A stretch of DNA of 64,000 nucleotides from Flavobacterium frigidarium DSM 17623 (GCF_000425505.1 NZ_AUDO01000015.1:1-64000); one strand, 5' to 3'. Shown: positions 9,225 to 17,918, counted from the stretch's first letter. Notes: a model not told the origin generated them from the sequence alone. Made by a program: numbers and translations.

Positions 9225-10175
9225 ATGCAATTTAGAACCCAAATACCCATTCTTAAATGTGGTCATGCAATTGATTACGATGCAAAGGTGGTGTCTTTGG
9301 GTTCTTGCTTTGCAGTAAATATGGCGGAGAAATTCGATTATTTCAAGTTTCGAAATAGTTGCAATCCGTTTGGGATTTTATTTCATCCAGTAGCCATAGA
9401 AAAGCTCGTTCGCTACGCTGTTTTAGGCAAGCTTTTTAAAGCAGAAGATATTTTTTTTCATAACGAACGCTGGCATTGTTACGACGCACATTCTGATTTA
9501 AGTACGGCAAATCAACAAGAGTTATTAGAAAATCTAAATAGCATTGTAAAAGATTTAAAACAACATCTGCAAGAGGCTTCACACATTATTATTACTTATG
9601 GAACTTCGTGGGTCTATCGCCTTATAGAAAGTGATGCCGTAGTGGCTAATTGCCATAAAGTACCTCAAAAACAATTTAATAAAGAGTTACTTTCTATAGC
9701 TAAAATTCAGGAAAGCATTGCGGCAACTGTTACATTGGTTCAATCCATAAATCCAAAGGCAACTTTTATCTTTACGGTATCGCCAGTTCGCCATATCAAA
9801 GATGGTTTTGTCGAAAACCAATTAAGTAAAGCGCATTTAATAAGTGCCTTGCATGCGAGTTTAGATTTTGAGCAGTCAGCTGTAAATTACTTTCCTAGTT
9901 ACGAGATTATGATGGACGAATTGCGCGATTATCGCTTCTATAATGAAGATATGTTACATCCATCAGCGTTAGCGGTAAATTATATTTGGGATTACTTTAA
10001 AGAGGCTCATATCGCTTCGTCAGCTTTTGAAACTATGGAAGCAGTTAGTACCATTCAAAAATCATTACAACACCGATCTTTCAATCCAACATCTGAGAGT
10101 CACCAAAAATTCGAAGCCAATTTGAGAGCTAAAATAGCTAAGGTGGTTTCGCAATATTCATTTATGAAATTTTAA
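9225..10175 (+). CDS. GSCFA domain-containing protein
   Basis: About 316 residues. The name-giving motif is present (VVSLGSCFAVNMAEKF), followed by NPFGILFHP, the middle ITYGTSWVYRL, TVSPVRHIKDG and the C-terminal LHPSALAVNYIWDYF. This places it in the SGNH/GDSL-like hydrolase group, with Ser in GSC and Asp/His in the late block. I chose the ATG at 9225 (MQFRTQIPI) because GSCFA proteins usually start this way. An ATG at 9213 would add four residues and overlap the previous stop. The next gene begins 3 bp after the stop, suggesting an operon. Confidence 0.9.
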   Translation: MQFRTQIPILKCGHAIDYDAKVVSLGSCFAVNMAEKFDYFKFRNSCNPFGILFHPVAIEKLVRYAVLGKLFKAEDIFFHNERWHCYDAHSDLSTANQQELLENLNSIVKDLKQHLQEASHIIITYGTSWVYRLIESDAVVANCHKVPQKQFNKELLSIAKIQESIAATVTLVQSINPKATFIFTVSPVRHIKDGFVENQLSKAHLISALHASLDFEQSAVNYFPSYEIMMDELRDYRFYNEDMLHPSALAVNYIWDYFKEAHIASSAFETMEAVSTIQKSLQHRSFNPTSESHQKFEANLRAKIAKVVSQYSFMKF

Positions 10176-10177
10176 TT

Positions 10178-10798
10178 ATGTTAAAGAGATTCTTCATATT
10201 TATAGGATTAATTGGAACGGTATTATTGCTGTTCAAATTTTGTGATTTTAAAAAATCTGATGATACAACTACAATAGATAGTGCAGGTTTAATCCAGCAA
10301 CAAATCCTGAACGTAGGAAAGCTAATCGTTACCGAAGGGCATTTCTCAGAAGTGATCACGTACAAAAACCAAGAGAAGTATTTAATGGGGATGGTCCATT
10401 TTGACAAGAAAGCACTAGTAATAGTTAACGCAGATGTTTCTGTGGCTTACGACTTGCATAAGATGAAATATGAGATTGACGAACCAAGTAAAATCATCTC
10501 GATAGTTTATATTCCTAAAGAGGAAATAAAGATCAATCCAGATATTAAATTCTATGATGTAGAACAAAGTAAGCTGAATCCTTTTACAGCAGATGACTAC
10601 AACAAAATCAACAAATCGGTGAAAGCGAATCTAGCTAAAAAGATCGAAAAATCTACTTTAAAATCAAATGCACAAAACCGATTAATAAGCGAATTGTCGC
10701 AATTGTTAATCACCACAAGTAATTTAGGCTGGACCTTAAAATACGATGGAAAAGTTATTGAAAATAATGAAGCTTTGAATCAACAGATAAAGCTTTAA
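10178..10798 (+). CDS. DUF4230 domain-containing membrane-anchored protein
   Basis: 206 residues with one N-terminal membrane helix (FFIFIGLIGTVLLLFKF) and a DUF4230 domain: LNVGKLIVTEGHFSEVITYKN, then VNADVSVAYDLHKMKYEID, and the C-terminal helical part ending in GWTLKYDGK. It follows the GSCFA gene by 2 bp and is probably the last gene of that transcript, because a block of palindromic repeats follows. Function is unknown; the domain is widespread in bacteria as a membrane-tethered extracytoplasmic module. Confidence 0.85.
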   Translation: MLKRFFIFIGLIGTVLLLFKFCDFKKSDDTTTIDSAGLIQQQILNVGKLIVTEGHFSEVITYKNQEKYLMGMVHFDKKALVIVNADVSVAYDLHKMKYEIDEPSKIISIVYIPKEEIKINPDIKFYDVEQSKLNPFTADDYNKINKSVKANLAKKIEKSTLKSNAQNRLISELSQLLITTSNLGWTLKYDGKVIENNEALNQQIKL

Positions 10799-10821
10799 TT
10801 TTTTATTTACCGTTTTTATTT

Positions 10822-11285
10822 ACCGCAAACTCACAAATTAAAAGTAGCTCAATTTTGTTCTATATTGGATTAAAATAAAAACGCAAGTCTGCTAAAATAA
10901 TTAGTGAATCTGCGATTAATTTTTTGACAGCAGTAAAGCTTTTAAATTTTACCGCGAATTCACAAATTAAAAGTAGTTCAATCCTGCTCTATATTGGATT
11001 AAAATAATAGAGCAAGTGCGCTAAGATAATTAGCGAATTTGCGGTTAATTTTTTGACAGCAGTAAAAGCTTTTAAATTTTACCGCAAATTCACAAATTAA
11101 AAAGAGTTCAATTGTGCTTTGTATCGCTATAAAATAATACTGCAAGTGCGCTAAAAAAATTAGCAAATTTGCGGTTAATTTTTTTGAGCAAAATGGCGAG
11201 TAACTCTCACTTACCGCTTTAAATTGTTTCAGCAAAAAACCGCAAGTGCGCTAAAATACTTTGCGAATCTGCGGTTTTTGTAAAG
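10822..11285. repeat. Four copies of an approximately 130-bp palindromic intergenic repeat
   Basis: Units start at 10822, 10951, 11081 and, shortened, 11213. Each opens with ACCGCAAATTCACAAATT and closes with AATTAGCGAATTTGCGGT, which is nearly its reverse complement, so each unit folds into a long imperfect hairpin; an internal GCAAGTGCGCTAA is shared. Units 1-3 also share the linker TTTTTGACAGCAGTAAA. It fills the 525-bp gap between convergent genes and contains no plausible gene. Confidence 0.9.
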
Positions 11286-11322
11286 TGTTGATTCATATCA
11301 ATTTGTGAATCTATAATTCTGA

Positions 11323-13080
11323 TTATGCGTTGGCTTGTTCGAAAATCAAATCCAGTCCACCACAAATTAAATGCGCTACTTCTGGTCGTCTTTGTTTTTG
11401 AGTTTCGAGATAAGCAATAACCTCTTCCATTAAGAACATGTCATTGCGTTCTTGCAACAACTCTGCAATTTCTACAGATAGCAACCAGTCTTTTGGATGA
11501 TTGTGTTGTAAGTCACCAAAAATCACCACTAATGAAGACGTTGAATCCTTAGTTTCTCTAATCATTCGAACAGATTGATACAAAACCTCAAGATCATCGC
11601 GTTCTGTGCTCTGTTGCGCTTTAATTGTTGTGCTAGAAGGCATGTGTGTGATTAAGTCAAAACTATTCACATCGGCAGGGCCAGAAAAAGCCGAAACTAC
11701 TTTTTTACCCACAGCCATATCATAAACACCCCACTCCGGTTGGAACAAGATTGTTTCTCCATGCGTAACGGTGCAATTTCTAAAACGAATCAAGATGATC
11801 TCACCTTGTAAGTTTCTAGAACCCGTTACAATCTCGCCCTCAACAACAACTCCTCCTTCAAATTCTAATTTTACTGTTTTAGATTCTAGTATGTTGTAAG
11901 CGAGTAAGTCTTTCGGACTCATATCTTCAATAGCTAAGTTGATGCCTTTTAGTTTCCCAATCGGACTTCCAAAACCATCAGGATGCGTCAAAGTTCCATG
12001 ACCAACTAATTCTTTTTCGCGGGAAGCGAGTGCCGTCTTTCCGGTAGATTGTATGTAAATTGGTTTGCCTTCGTGCGCAATCACATTGGTAAAAACCCCC
12101 GATATTTGCAAGCCAGTGCTTAGTTCAATCGTTCCAAGAGCAGCCGAATTAATCAGTTTCTCAATTCCAGATAAACCACCGGTGCGCAACGCCATTTTAT
12201 TAGCAAATTCTTCTAAAACCAAATTCAAGTATGCAAAGGTAGGTGTTACGTACAATTGTGGTTGCAGTTTGGTAATATCAAAACTTTGATATGCTGCTGA
12301 TATATCATAAGGTATTTTTTTAACTTCTTGCGTCATGCAATGCGCACTTTCTCCTATAGATGAAAGTAGTCCAGCACCATAAATTTTAGGATTTTCAACA
12401 GTTCCTATCAAGCCATATTCTACAGTCCACCAGTGTAAATTGCGTATTTGAGCCATTTCAGAAAGTTCGCCCATATTATTCTGCAAGTCCTCTACCGCTT
12501 TCTCGGCAGCATCAATTGTAGCTTGTGGAGTCCCTTCGGCTTCTTTTACAATTGATAGTAGTCGGATGGCTTCGTACATTTCGTAATCCTTGCTTGACGA
12601 AATTGCTTTACAGCCTATTTCACCAAAACGGCGTAAATATTCTGCATACTCGGGATTAGCGATAATAGGTGCGTGTCCAGCTCCTTCGTGTATAATATCT
12701 GGAGCAGGAGTGTATTCTATATGTTCGAGTTGTCTAATGTCTGATGCAATTACTAGAACGTTGTACGCTTGAAATTCCATGAATGCATTAGGCGGAATAA
12801 AGCCATCTACAGCAACTGCAGCCCAACCAATTTCGGTCAAAATGCGGTTCATACCATACATGCTTGGAATGTTATCGATCTCAATACCGGTTTTTTTCAA
12901 GCCATCTAAATAAGAATTGTGAGCAACCTGCGAAAGATACGCCACATTTTTACGCATCACATAGCGCCAAACTGCCTGATTGATAGGTGAATAATCGTTG
13001 TAATCTTGAGCTTTAATAAATTGCTTTAAATGTTTTGGTAATCGGTCTAATAAGGGATTACTTTCTATTGTTGCATTCAT
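11323..13080 (-). CDS. Aromatic amino acid hydroxylase (phenylalanine 4-monooxygenase type, long form)
   Basis: 585 residues. The N-terminal half is the pterin-dependent hydroxylase domain. The iron ligands are seen as HEGAGH (His131 and His136) and Glu221 in VEYGLIG. The C-terminal half of about 250 residues is not part of the canonical enzyme and is found in the long Bacteroidetes form. It hydroxylates Phe, possibly also Tyr or Trp, using tetrahydropterin and O2. It stands alone between the palindromic-repeat block and a structured noncoding element, with its own -7 box at 13106. A GNAT gene lies further upstream on the same strand. Confidence 0.9.
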   Translation of the reverse strand: MNATIESNPLLDRLPKHLKQFIKAQDYNDYSPINQAVWRYVMRKNVAYLSQVAHNSYLDGLKKTGIEIDNIPSMYGMNRILTEIGWAAVAVDGFIPPNAFMEFQAYNVLVIASDIRQLEHIEYTPAPDIIHEGAGHAPIIANPEYAEYLRRFGEIGCKAISSSKDYEMYEAIRLLSIVKEAEGTPQATIDAAEKAVEDLQNNMGELSEMAQIRNLHWWTVEYGLIGTVENPKIYGAGLLSSIGESAHCMTQEVKKIPYDISAAYQSFDITKLQPQLYVTPTFAYLNLVLEEFANKMALRTGGLSGIEKLINSAALGTIELSTGLQISGVFTNVIAHEGKPIYIQSTGKTALASREKELVGHGTLTHPDGFGSPIGKLKGINLAIEDMSPKDLLAYNILESKTVKLEFEGGVVVEGEIVTGSRNLQGEIILIRFRNCTVTHGETILFQPEWGVYDMAVGKKVVSAFSGPADVNSFDLITHMPSSTTIKAQQSTERDDLEVLYQSVRMIRETKDSTSSLVVIFGDLQHNHPKDWLLSVEIAELLQERNDMFLMEEVIAYLETQKQRRPEVAHLICGGLDLIFEQANA

Positions 13081-13105
13081 ATCTAAAACGTTGTAGTTTA
13101 AAACA

Positions 13106-13113
13106 CAAAAGTA
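13106..13113 (-). promoter_or_regulatory. Putative -7 box of the hydroxylase gene
   Basis: Reads TACTTTTG on the minus strand, 26 bp before the ATG, matching TAnnTTTG. No clear -33 element was assigned. Confidence 0.5.
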
Positions 13114-13127
13114 CGCATTATAGAAGC

Positions 13128-13275
13128 CATTTCCCGCTTTTCACTACAAGTTTTTATTTAGCCGTTTGTTTTTCTAAAGTTTCTAAAAGAGCTTCCTGCG
13201 GTCGCTTTTTATAAACTAGAAAAATCAAAAAACGGCTTGTATAAAAAGCTTTCCATTGCAATCGCGGCTAGGGGA
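13128..13275. repeat. Long imperfect hairpin element in the hydroxylase-GNAT gap
   Basis: The 410-bp gap between the hydroxylase and GNAT genes holds GAGCTTCCTGCGGTCGCTTT near 13186, then GCTTTTTATA facing TATAAAAAGC, and ends in TTGCAATCGCGGCTAGGGG. Related sequence with the same kind of ends occurs at 30118-30238 (GCTGCAACCGGGGCTAG) and a partial match at 5520. It is noncoding. Confidence 0.55.
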
Positions 13276-13490
13276 GTTGAGATTTAACGTAAGACTTTTT
13301 TAATATGATTTTGCCTAATTATCACAAGACCTTATTCTCCACAGCAGAGGGTGTTTGTGAATACTATTTGCACTTATAATCGTTGGTGTGTTGCATAGTA
13401 AAGTCTGTCTAGCCAAATGAAAATAAGACAAAAACAATCACTCTTTAGAATTTACAAACTTTTGGAAATGTTTGTTTTATCTTATTTCTT

Positions 13491-14012
13491 TTAATCTTCA
13501 TTCGATGAAAACAAATAGGCACAAACAGCAAATTCCGCATTATTAAAGTTGAAATTGCCCACTTTTTTAATCCCCATTTTTTCATGCGCTCGTAAGGAAG
13601 ATGCGTTATCGCTTTTAATAAATAGAATTCCCTCTCTATGAGGTTCTTGATGTAAAAGTTCTTTAAACATTTGCTGAGCAACACCTTTTCCTCTTTGTTT
13701 TTCATTAACGCAAACAGGGCCATAAATGTACGAGTCAGTATTAATTCCAGAGTACGATGCAAACATTGCGTTTACAATGGGTACATCCCGATTGCTGTGC
13801 ACAGCTTGGGAAGTTGTCAAAATAAAACCTATAATTTCACTATATAAATAAGCCACTATTTGCGGCATATCTTTCATCATCTCTACAATTTGACTGTGGT
13901 TCAATTCACTTGATAATGTTCCACCTTGAGATAATTGATTTTCAGACTGTAGTTTTATTATGCCAGCTATATCTGCAGTAGTTGCTACTTTAAGTTTAAT
14001 ATTTTCGTCCAT
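13491..14012 (-). CDS. GNAT family N-acetyltransferase
   Basis: 173 residues. The acetyl-CoA binding motif A is clear (VCVNEKQRGKGVAQQMFKEL, with the Q-R-G-K-G-V turn), followed by the motif B strand GILFIKSDNASSLRAHEKMG and the C-terminal strand VCAYLFS. The substrate is not evident. It lies at the left border of the cassette-like region but carries no core sequence of its own, so I take it as part of the ordinary chromosome. About 220 bp separate its start from the first half-site at 14195. Confidence 0.9.
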   Translation of the reverse strand: MDENIKLKVATTADIAGIIKLQSENQLSQGGTLSSELNHSQIVEMMKDMPQIVAYLYSEIIGFILTTSQAVHSNRDVPIVNAMFASYSGINTDSYIYGPVCVNEKQRGKGVAQQMFKELLHQEPHREGILFIKSDNASSLRAHEKMGIKKVGNFNFNNAEFAVCAYLFSSNED

Positions 14013-14194
14013 GTTTATAAGTTGTAAAATTTTGTCACATTAGCTAGTTTCTAGTTTTTAAAACCCAGTTTTGCGATTAAATAAAAAGGTATGGTTTTGG
14101 TTTTCCTTCTTTTCCATTATACTATTTATTGTAAATTGGCTGCTGTAGGAGCGAGGGAATTTCTGGAAACTTCATTTTCAAATGCATTACTAAT

Positions 14195-14241
14195 TGGTGC
14201 GAAACGATAGTTCTAAGTGGCTCAAAGTTGTAGTTAGCTGC
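14195..14241 (-). other. attC-like half site VI (left end of the cassette region)
   Basis: The conserved centre and right part of the palindrome are recognisable (GTGCGAAACGATAGTTCTAAG), then CTCAAAGTTGTAGTTAGCTGC. The core GTTAGCTGC at 14233-14241 supplies the TAA stop of the gene at 14234. The expected complementary left arm is not found in 14013-14195, so the site looks decayed or truncated. Confidence 0.5.
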
Positions 14242-14644
14242 GATTTTTTTTATTGTTTTTTATTCTCAATCTTATTCGTCCAAATATGTAAACGATTATC
14301 GAAATTATTAAAGCGAATATAAAACCAGTTATAAATGAAAAATTTCTTCCTGTATCTGTTATTAACTTACTCATTGCAATTTGTTGAGCATCTGTTATTT
14401 CGGCAGCATTAAAGACACCGTTTTTGTCGAGGTCGTACCGATTCAGATCCCACTGATAATAAATTGCGTAATAAGATGAAGTCCCAACAATAAATAGATA
14501 TATAATTAAAAATGTAATTATGCTTATCCATAGTAATTTGTTCTTCGATAACAGTTTTCTACGGTTAACTGTAATTGCTAGTAACCCGATCAAACAAATA
14601 ATTGTGGGTAAAACCAAGTGATATGGAATTGTAATTTCGTTCAT
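14234..14644 (-). CDS. Membrane protein with an EF-hand-like calcium loop (cassette gene)
   Basis: 136 residues with three predicted membrane helices (about 7-26, 37-58 and 102-122). Between the second and third lies DLDKNGVFNAAE (residues 71-82), an EF-hand loop with Asp1, Asp3, Asn5, Gly6 and Glu12 in the right places, so Ca2+ binding in the extracytoplasmic loop is plausible. The stop codon is inside the cassette core GTTAGCTGC. The start overlaps (ATGA) the stop of a broken reading frame upstream (14641-14976), indicating that the two were once translated together. The family is not recognised. Confidence 0.7.
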   Translation of the reverse strand: MNEITIPYHLVLPTIICLIGLLAITVNRRKLLSKNKLLWISIITFLIIYLFIVGTSSYYAIYYQWDLNRYDLDKNGVFNAAEITDAQQIAMSKLITDTGRNFSFITGFIFALIISIIVYIFGRIRLRIKNNKKNRS

Positions 14645-14976
14645 ATACTGTTCAAGTATTTTAGGAATATTTCTTTATAGAATTCTTCTCTTGTCTCTAC
14701 CTCAGTTTTTCCAGTTATAACATCGTTCGAACTTCTATATAAGTCGATATTGGACTATAAATAAAGTTGTTTTAAGGTACAATTTAGTAAAAACTTGTCT
14801 TCTACTATTTCTTGACTTAGCTATGCTATTTTTAATAAAAGAATTGCAATCGATTCTAGATCTTTTAGATTTTCGTGAATTAGCAGCCCTTTCCAGTTTT
14901 TAGTAGCGCAATCTCTTTAATCTTCATTTTGAGAAATGAATAGATTTATTTCTCCTTCAACTTCGCCACTCATCAT
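14641..14976 (-). pseudogene. Broken gene of 112 codons with three in-frame stops
   Basis: From the double ATG at 14976 a single minus-strand frame reads as convincing protein for 112 codons, but it is interrupted by TAA after QNED, TAG after LLLKIA and TAG after LKQLYL. The final TGA overlaps the ATG of the next gene. Segments include MMSGEVEGEINLFISQ, NWKGLLIHENLKDLESIAIL, LSQEIVEDKFLLNCTLK and NDVITGKTEVETREEFYKEI. The stops are one change from Lys or Gln codons. No frameshift is needed, which supports recent decay by point mutation. The ATGA overlap suggests a two-gene module with the EF-hand membrane protein. The family is unknown. Confidence 0.75.
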
Positions 14977-15019
14977 ATTTTATTAGAATTTATTTTGTCG
15001 TCTTGATTGTACAAACAAA

Positions 15020-15146
15020 CACATAAGGCTTTGCTCTCTTTTAGATGGATGGAATTTTATAACCACTCAATTTTCGGCGTTACTAAAGTTACTACGGAAC
15101 GATAATTCCACTAAATTCCAGCTAGTTCAAAATGGCTGTTGTATGC
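15020..15146 (-). other. attC-like palindromic site IV
   Basis: A 127-bp site. The right arm CCAGCTAGTTCAAAATGG pairs, with several G-U-type mismatches, with the left arm around TTTTAGATGGATGGAATTTT (15039-15058). The centre AACGATAATTCCACTAAATT matches the centres of the other sites. The right core GTTGTATGC (15138-15146) recurs inverted as GCATACAAC at 16871, at the other end of the neighbouring cassette. Confidence 0.65.
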
Positions 15147-15152
15147 TGGCTT

Positions 15153-15653
15153 TTATTTTCTTAAAAAGGTACAAACATCTGTAGCTTTTGTGTTCAATTT
15201 ATAATATTTAAAAACGCTTAAATCATTTTTTGCTTGATCTAAAAAATATTCGTGAGTAAAATTATCAATTTTGAATTTTGATATAATTAAAGCAGTTGAG
15301 AGTTTTAAACTCATTCTTTCAACATCAATCACATCTAAAAAACTCGTCAAAATATTAGTTTCTTTTTCTACCGATACTTTTTCATAAGTTGGTATAGAAA
15401 TTACGTAAAATTCTGTGAATTCAAGTTTATGGTTTCTATGACAATTAATTATTTCTTGTTCTATTTTCTTTGAATTTAAAGCTTCACAAGTCATTACTTT
15501 GAATAATTTTAATCCACTTGAATTTCCAAAACTCAAATGTTTCATTTTATAGAGTTTTCCGTCAATTTTTAACGAATCAGATTTAATATAATCTTGCGCA
15601 AAAATTGAACACTGAAAAAATATAATTGAAATAATAAATAGGATTTTTTTCAT
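15153..15653 (-). CDS. Secreted protein of unknown function (cassette gene)
   Basis: 166 residues with a signal peptide (LFIISIIFFQCSIFA, cleavage before QDYIKS). The Cys residues MTCEAL, INCHRN and DVCTF could form disulfides in the periplasm. The family is not recognised. The stop is 7 bp from the cassette core GTTGTATGC; the opposite core GCATACAAC lies at 16871, beyond an IS30 element inserted 14 bp upstream of the start codon. The IS has therefore separated this gene from whatever promoter served the cassette, unless the IS provides one. Confidence 0.7.
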   Translation of the reverse strand: MKKILFIISIIFFQCSIFAQDYIKSDSLKIDGKLYKMKHLSFGNSSGLKLFKVMTCEALNSKKIEQEIINCHRNHKLEFTEFYVISIPTYEKVSVEKETNILTSFLDVIDVERMSLKLSTALIISKFKIDNFTHEYFLDQAKNDLSVFKYYKLNTKATDVCTFLRK

Positions 15654-15666
15654 ACAGTTATTTTTG

Positions 15667-16861
15667 GCGGATTCAAGTTTCTAGCGCAATTTCATTGGGT
15701 TTTATTTTTGCCTTATTTTTCTAATTCAGAAAGCAATTTTGATTGTGTTTAGGCTTTCTAAATTCAAAAAATAAAGCTACGATTTATTTTGAATTTACCT
15801 ACGTATTAAATAAAATTTTGATTCATATACAATCTGCTAATTGTATTCAAAGGCGATTCATATTCAAGTGTTTGTCGTGGCCTTTCATTGATTTGATTTT
15901 GGACTTCTTTGAGTTGTTTTTTAGTCACTAAATTAAAGTCTGTTCCTTTAGGAAAATAGTCTCTAATTAGTCCATTTGTATTTTCATTTGTAGGTCTTTC
16001 CCAAGGACTATATGGATGAGCAAAATACACTTTAACTTTGCTGTTTTTAGTAAATGTTTTGTGTTGTGCCATTTCGGTTCCATTGTCATAAGTAAGAGAA
16101 AGTTTCAAGTTAGTAGGAAGCTTTCTAAATTCTCTTTCAAAAGCCTTTCTAACAGCAGTTGAGTCTTTCTTTTTTAGGTGAACAATTATTAGAAAGCGAG
16201 TGGTTCTTTCTACAAGTGTTCCAATGGCACTTTCTCTGCTTTTTCCTAGCACTAAGTCACCTTCCCAGTGTCCTGGTATCTCTCGAGTAAGCACTTCAGA
16301 AGGTCTTACATCAATACGAATTGGGTCTTTTATAGTCGTTCTTTTATCAACGCCTCTACGTGTGTTTCCACGATATTTTCTCTTCTGCCTAAGTTGTGAT
16401 ATTAGTAGTTTTTCTACCTCTTTTTTTGGTTGAATATAGATGTGATAATAGATACTTTCGTGTGAAATTTGCATTGTTGAATCGAATGGGTAAAATTGTT
16501 TTAGAGCGTCCGAAATTTGCTTAGGAGACCAGTGTAATTCTAAGCGTGAATGTACAAAATTTTTAAGCTTTGGATTACTGTTAATTTTAGATTTCCCTAA
16601 CCTTTTATCCATAAGATTATGAACGTAATTCACTTCTGCTTTTATGTTATTATAAGGCTCATTTTTAACCCTTCTTAGTTCCCTAGTAATGGTGCTAGGA
16701 TGAACGGATAGAGCAGTGGCAATTTGCTTATTATTTCTGCCTAAAGCAATGAGTTTTTCAATCTCAATTCTATGATCACGATTGAGTCTTTTGTAAGCTG
16801 TTTTCATACTACAATTTTATACATTTTTTGTTATAAAATTGCGTTAGATTCTTGACTCTGC
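15667..16861. mobile_element. IS30-family insertion sequence, complete
   Basis: About 1195 bp bounded by imperfect inverted repeats of 29 bp. The left end starts GCGGATTCAAGTTTCTAGCG; the right end, read inward, starts GCAGAGTCAAGAATCTAACG. Most positions match. It holds one full transposase gene. Length and ends fit the IS30 family. I could not see a certain target duplication. It lies inside the cassette of the gene at 15153. Confidence 0.85.
15806..16807 (-). CDS. IS30-family transposase
   Basis: 333 residues, full length. The N-terminal helix-turn-helix is the IS30 type (LNRDHRIEIEKLIALGRNNKQIATAL, then VHPSTITRELRR). The DDE catalytic core shows the first Asp in IPGHWEGDLVLGK, the second in SLTYDNGTEMAQH and the Glu in SPWERPTNENTNGLIRDYFPK. 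All three acidic residues are present, so the element may be active. Confidence 0.96.
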   Translation of the reverse strand: MKTAYKRLNRDHRIEIEKLIALGRNNKQIATALSVHPSTITRELRRVKNEPYNNIKAEVNYVHNLMDKRLGKSKINSNPKLKNFVHSRLELHWSPKQISDALKQFYPFDSTMQISHESIYYHIYIQPKKEVEKLLISQLRQKRKYRGNTRRGVDKRTTIKDPIRIDVRPSEVLTREIPGHWEGDLVLGKSRESAIGTLVERTTRFLIIVHLKKKDSTAVRKAFEREFRKLPTNLKLSLTYDNGTEMAQHKTFTKNSKVKVYFAHPYSPWERPTNENTNGLIRDYFPKGTDFNLVTKKQLKEVQNQINERPRQTLEYESPLNTISRLYMNQNFI

Positions 16862-16870
16862 GTTTAGCTT

Positions 16871-17007
16871 GCATACAACGTTCTGCCGCTTCTCGTCAGT
16901 TGCGAACTTCGGAAAGAATTATTTTCTGTTAAAGCTAAAAATTCTTGCGAAACGCAAACGTTAACTTACCACAAAATTCGAAATTGCGAGAAACGGCTGT
17001 TAGGTGC
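16871..17007 (-). other. attC-like palindromic site I
   Basis: A 137-bp site. The left arm GCCGCTTCTCG followed by CAGTTGCGAACTT pairs with the right arm AAATTCGAAATTGCGAGAAACGGC except for a few bases. The centre reads TTTTCTGTTAAAGCTAAAAA then TTCTTGCGAAACG. The left core is GCATACAAC (16871-16879), the right core GTTAGGTGC (16999-17007). They differ because each belongs to a different neighbouring cassette. GTTAGGTGC fits the integron GTTRRRY consensus. Confidence 0.75.
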
Positions 17008-17011
17008 AGGT

Positions 17012-17596
17012 TTATTTTATTAAGTTTTTAATTTGACTTTCAAAAAGATTAACCTCTATTACATTTGATTCTACCTTTTTTCCGTTTATTGTCATCACAA
17101 TTTTAAATGGAACTTTTATGTTTCCATAAACCAAATCACTAATTGACAATTGGAATTCAATTTTCCTTTTTGCTTTTAATTCCTTTTTGAAATAACTATT
17201 TCCGCAATCTGATTTTCCGTTTTCTTGTCCAGAAATCCATTTGTCATTAATGAGAAAATATTCTTGAACAAAATCAATTGTTGAGTCAATTCTGTTAACT
17301 TCAATATTGTTCAAAGTATTATTTTCCAAGTAACCTTTAGCATACTTATTTCCATTTACTCCTTCAACATAAAAATTCTCGGGAAAGTAAATTCGGATAT
17401 TTGTTTCCTCTCCAGTTGTCTGTGTTTGTTCTTCATTAAAAACGACTGCAGCCACTCGAAAAAAATTCCCTTTTTGCTGAGAATCTGCGCAATACTTTTC
17501 GTTTTTATCCAATTTAACTGGTGCTTTAATTTGAGCACAAGTTTGTATCGATATTAAAATCAAGAAAGCAGTTTTTAATGATAAATATAGTTTCAT
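17012..17596 (-). CDS. Secreted protein of unknown function (cassette gene)
   Basis: 194 residues with a signal peptide (TAFLILISIQTCA, cleavage near QIKAP). The mature part looks like a beta-rich periplasmic protein with segments VNRIDSTIDFVQEYFLINDK and KVPFKIVMTINGKKVESNVI. There are two Cys (YCADS, SDCGNS). The family is not recognised. The gene fills its cassette: the stop is 4 bp from the core GTTAGGTGC at 16999-17007 and the start is 29 bp from the inverted copy GCACCTAAC at 17626-17634. The first leader repeat begins immediately after that core, so this would be the first cassette of its run. Confidence 0.72.
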   Translation of the reverse strand: MKLYLSLKTAFLILISIQTCAQIKAPVKLDKNEKYCADSQQKGNFFRVAAVVFNEEQTQTTGEETNIRIYFPENFYVEGVNGNKYAKGYLENNTLNNIEVNRIDSTIDFVQEYFLINDKWISGQENGKSDCGNSYFKKELKAKRKIEFQLSISDLVYGNIKVPFKIVMTINGKKVESNVIEVNLFESQIKNLIK

Positions 17597-17634
17597 CTTA
17601 GTTTATGGTTTCGTGGTCAAAACTTGCACCTAAC

Positions 17635-17918
17635 TATCATACACACGAAACAAACCTTCGCAAACTCACCCAATATTGGCTGTATTGACGAAGTTTTGTC
17701 CTGTAGTATTAATAATCATAAAAGTATATTAATTCGAAATATAAATCCTATAAAACAGAATTATTTTTTATTAAAATTTTGAAAGGGAATTTGCTCATGA
17801 AAGGAAGTAATCTATACACCACCTAAAAAAATCAACAAAAAAAATCCGTAACAAACTGCTGCGGATTTAGTTATAATAAAGATTTGTAAATTACCCTATT
17901 TCGGAAAGTAAAATTTGA
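17635..17918 (-). repeat. Leader repeat, copy A (attI-like, 284 bp)
   Basis: Direct repeat of 21642-21923 with roughly 85-90% identity by eye. It begins at the last base pair of the cassette core GCACCTAAC and contains a terminator hairpin (ATCCGTA ... TGCGGAT at 17844-17866 with eight A before it) and, at its far end, about 25 bp equivalent to the 3' end of the phytase-like gene next to copy B. Its placement against the first cassette core resembles an integron attI leader. No integrase gene is attached. Confidence 0.85.

Noticed and set aside
13445..13762. 105-codon minus-strand frame inside the GNAT gene
   Set aside because: It is the same strand in a shifted frame; the GNAT frame carries the acetyl-CoA motif, and a frameshift is not needed.
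17635..17918. The leader repeat as an insertion sequence
   Set aside because: It has no terminal inverted repeats, no transposase frame and no target duplication that I can see; its edges coincide with a cassette core on one side and a gene end on the other.
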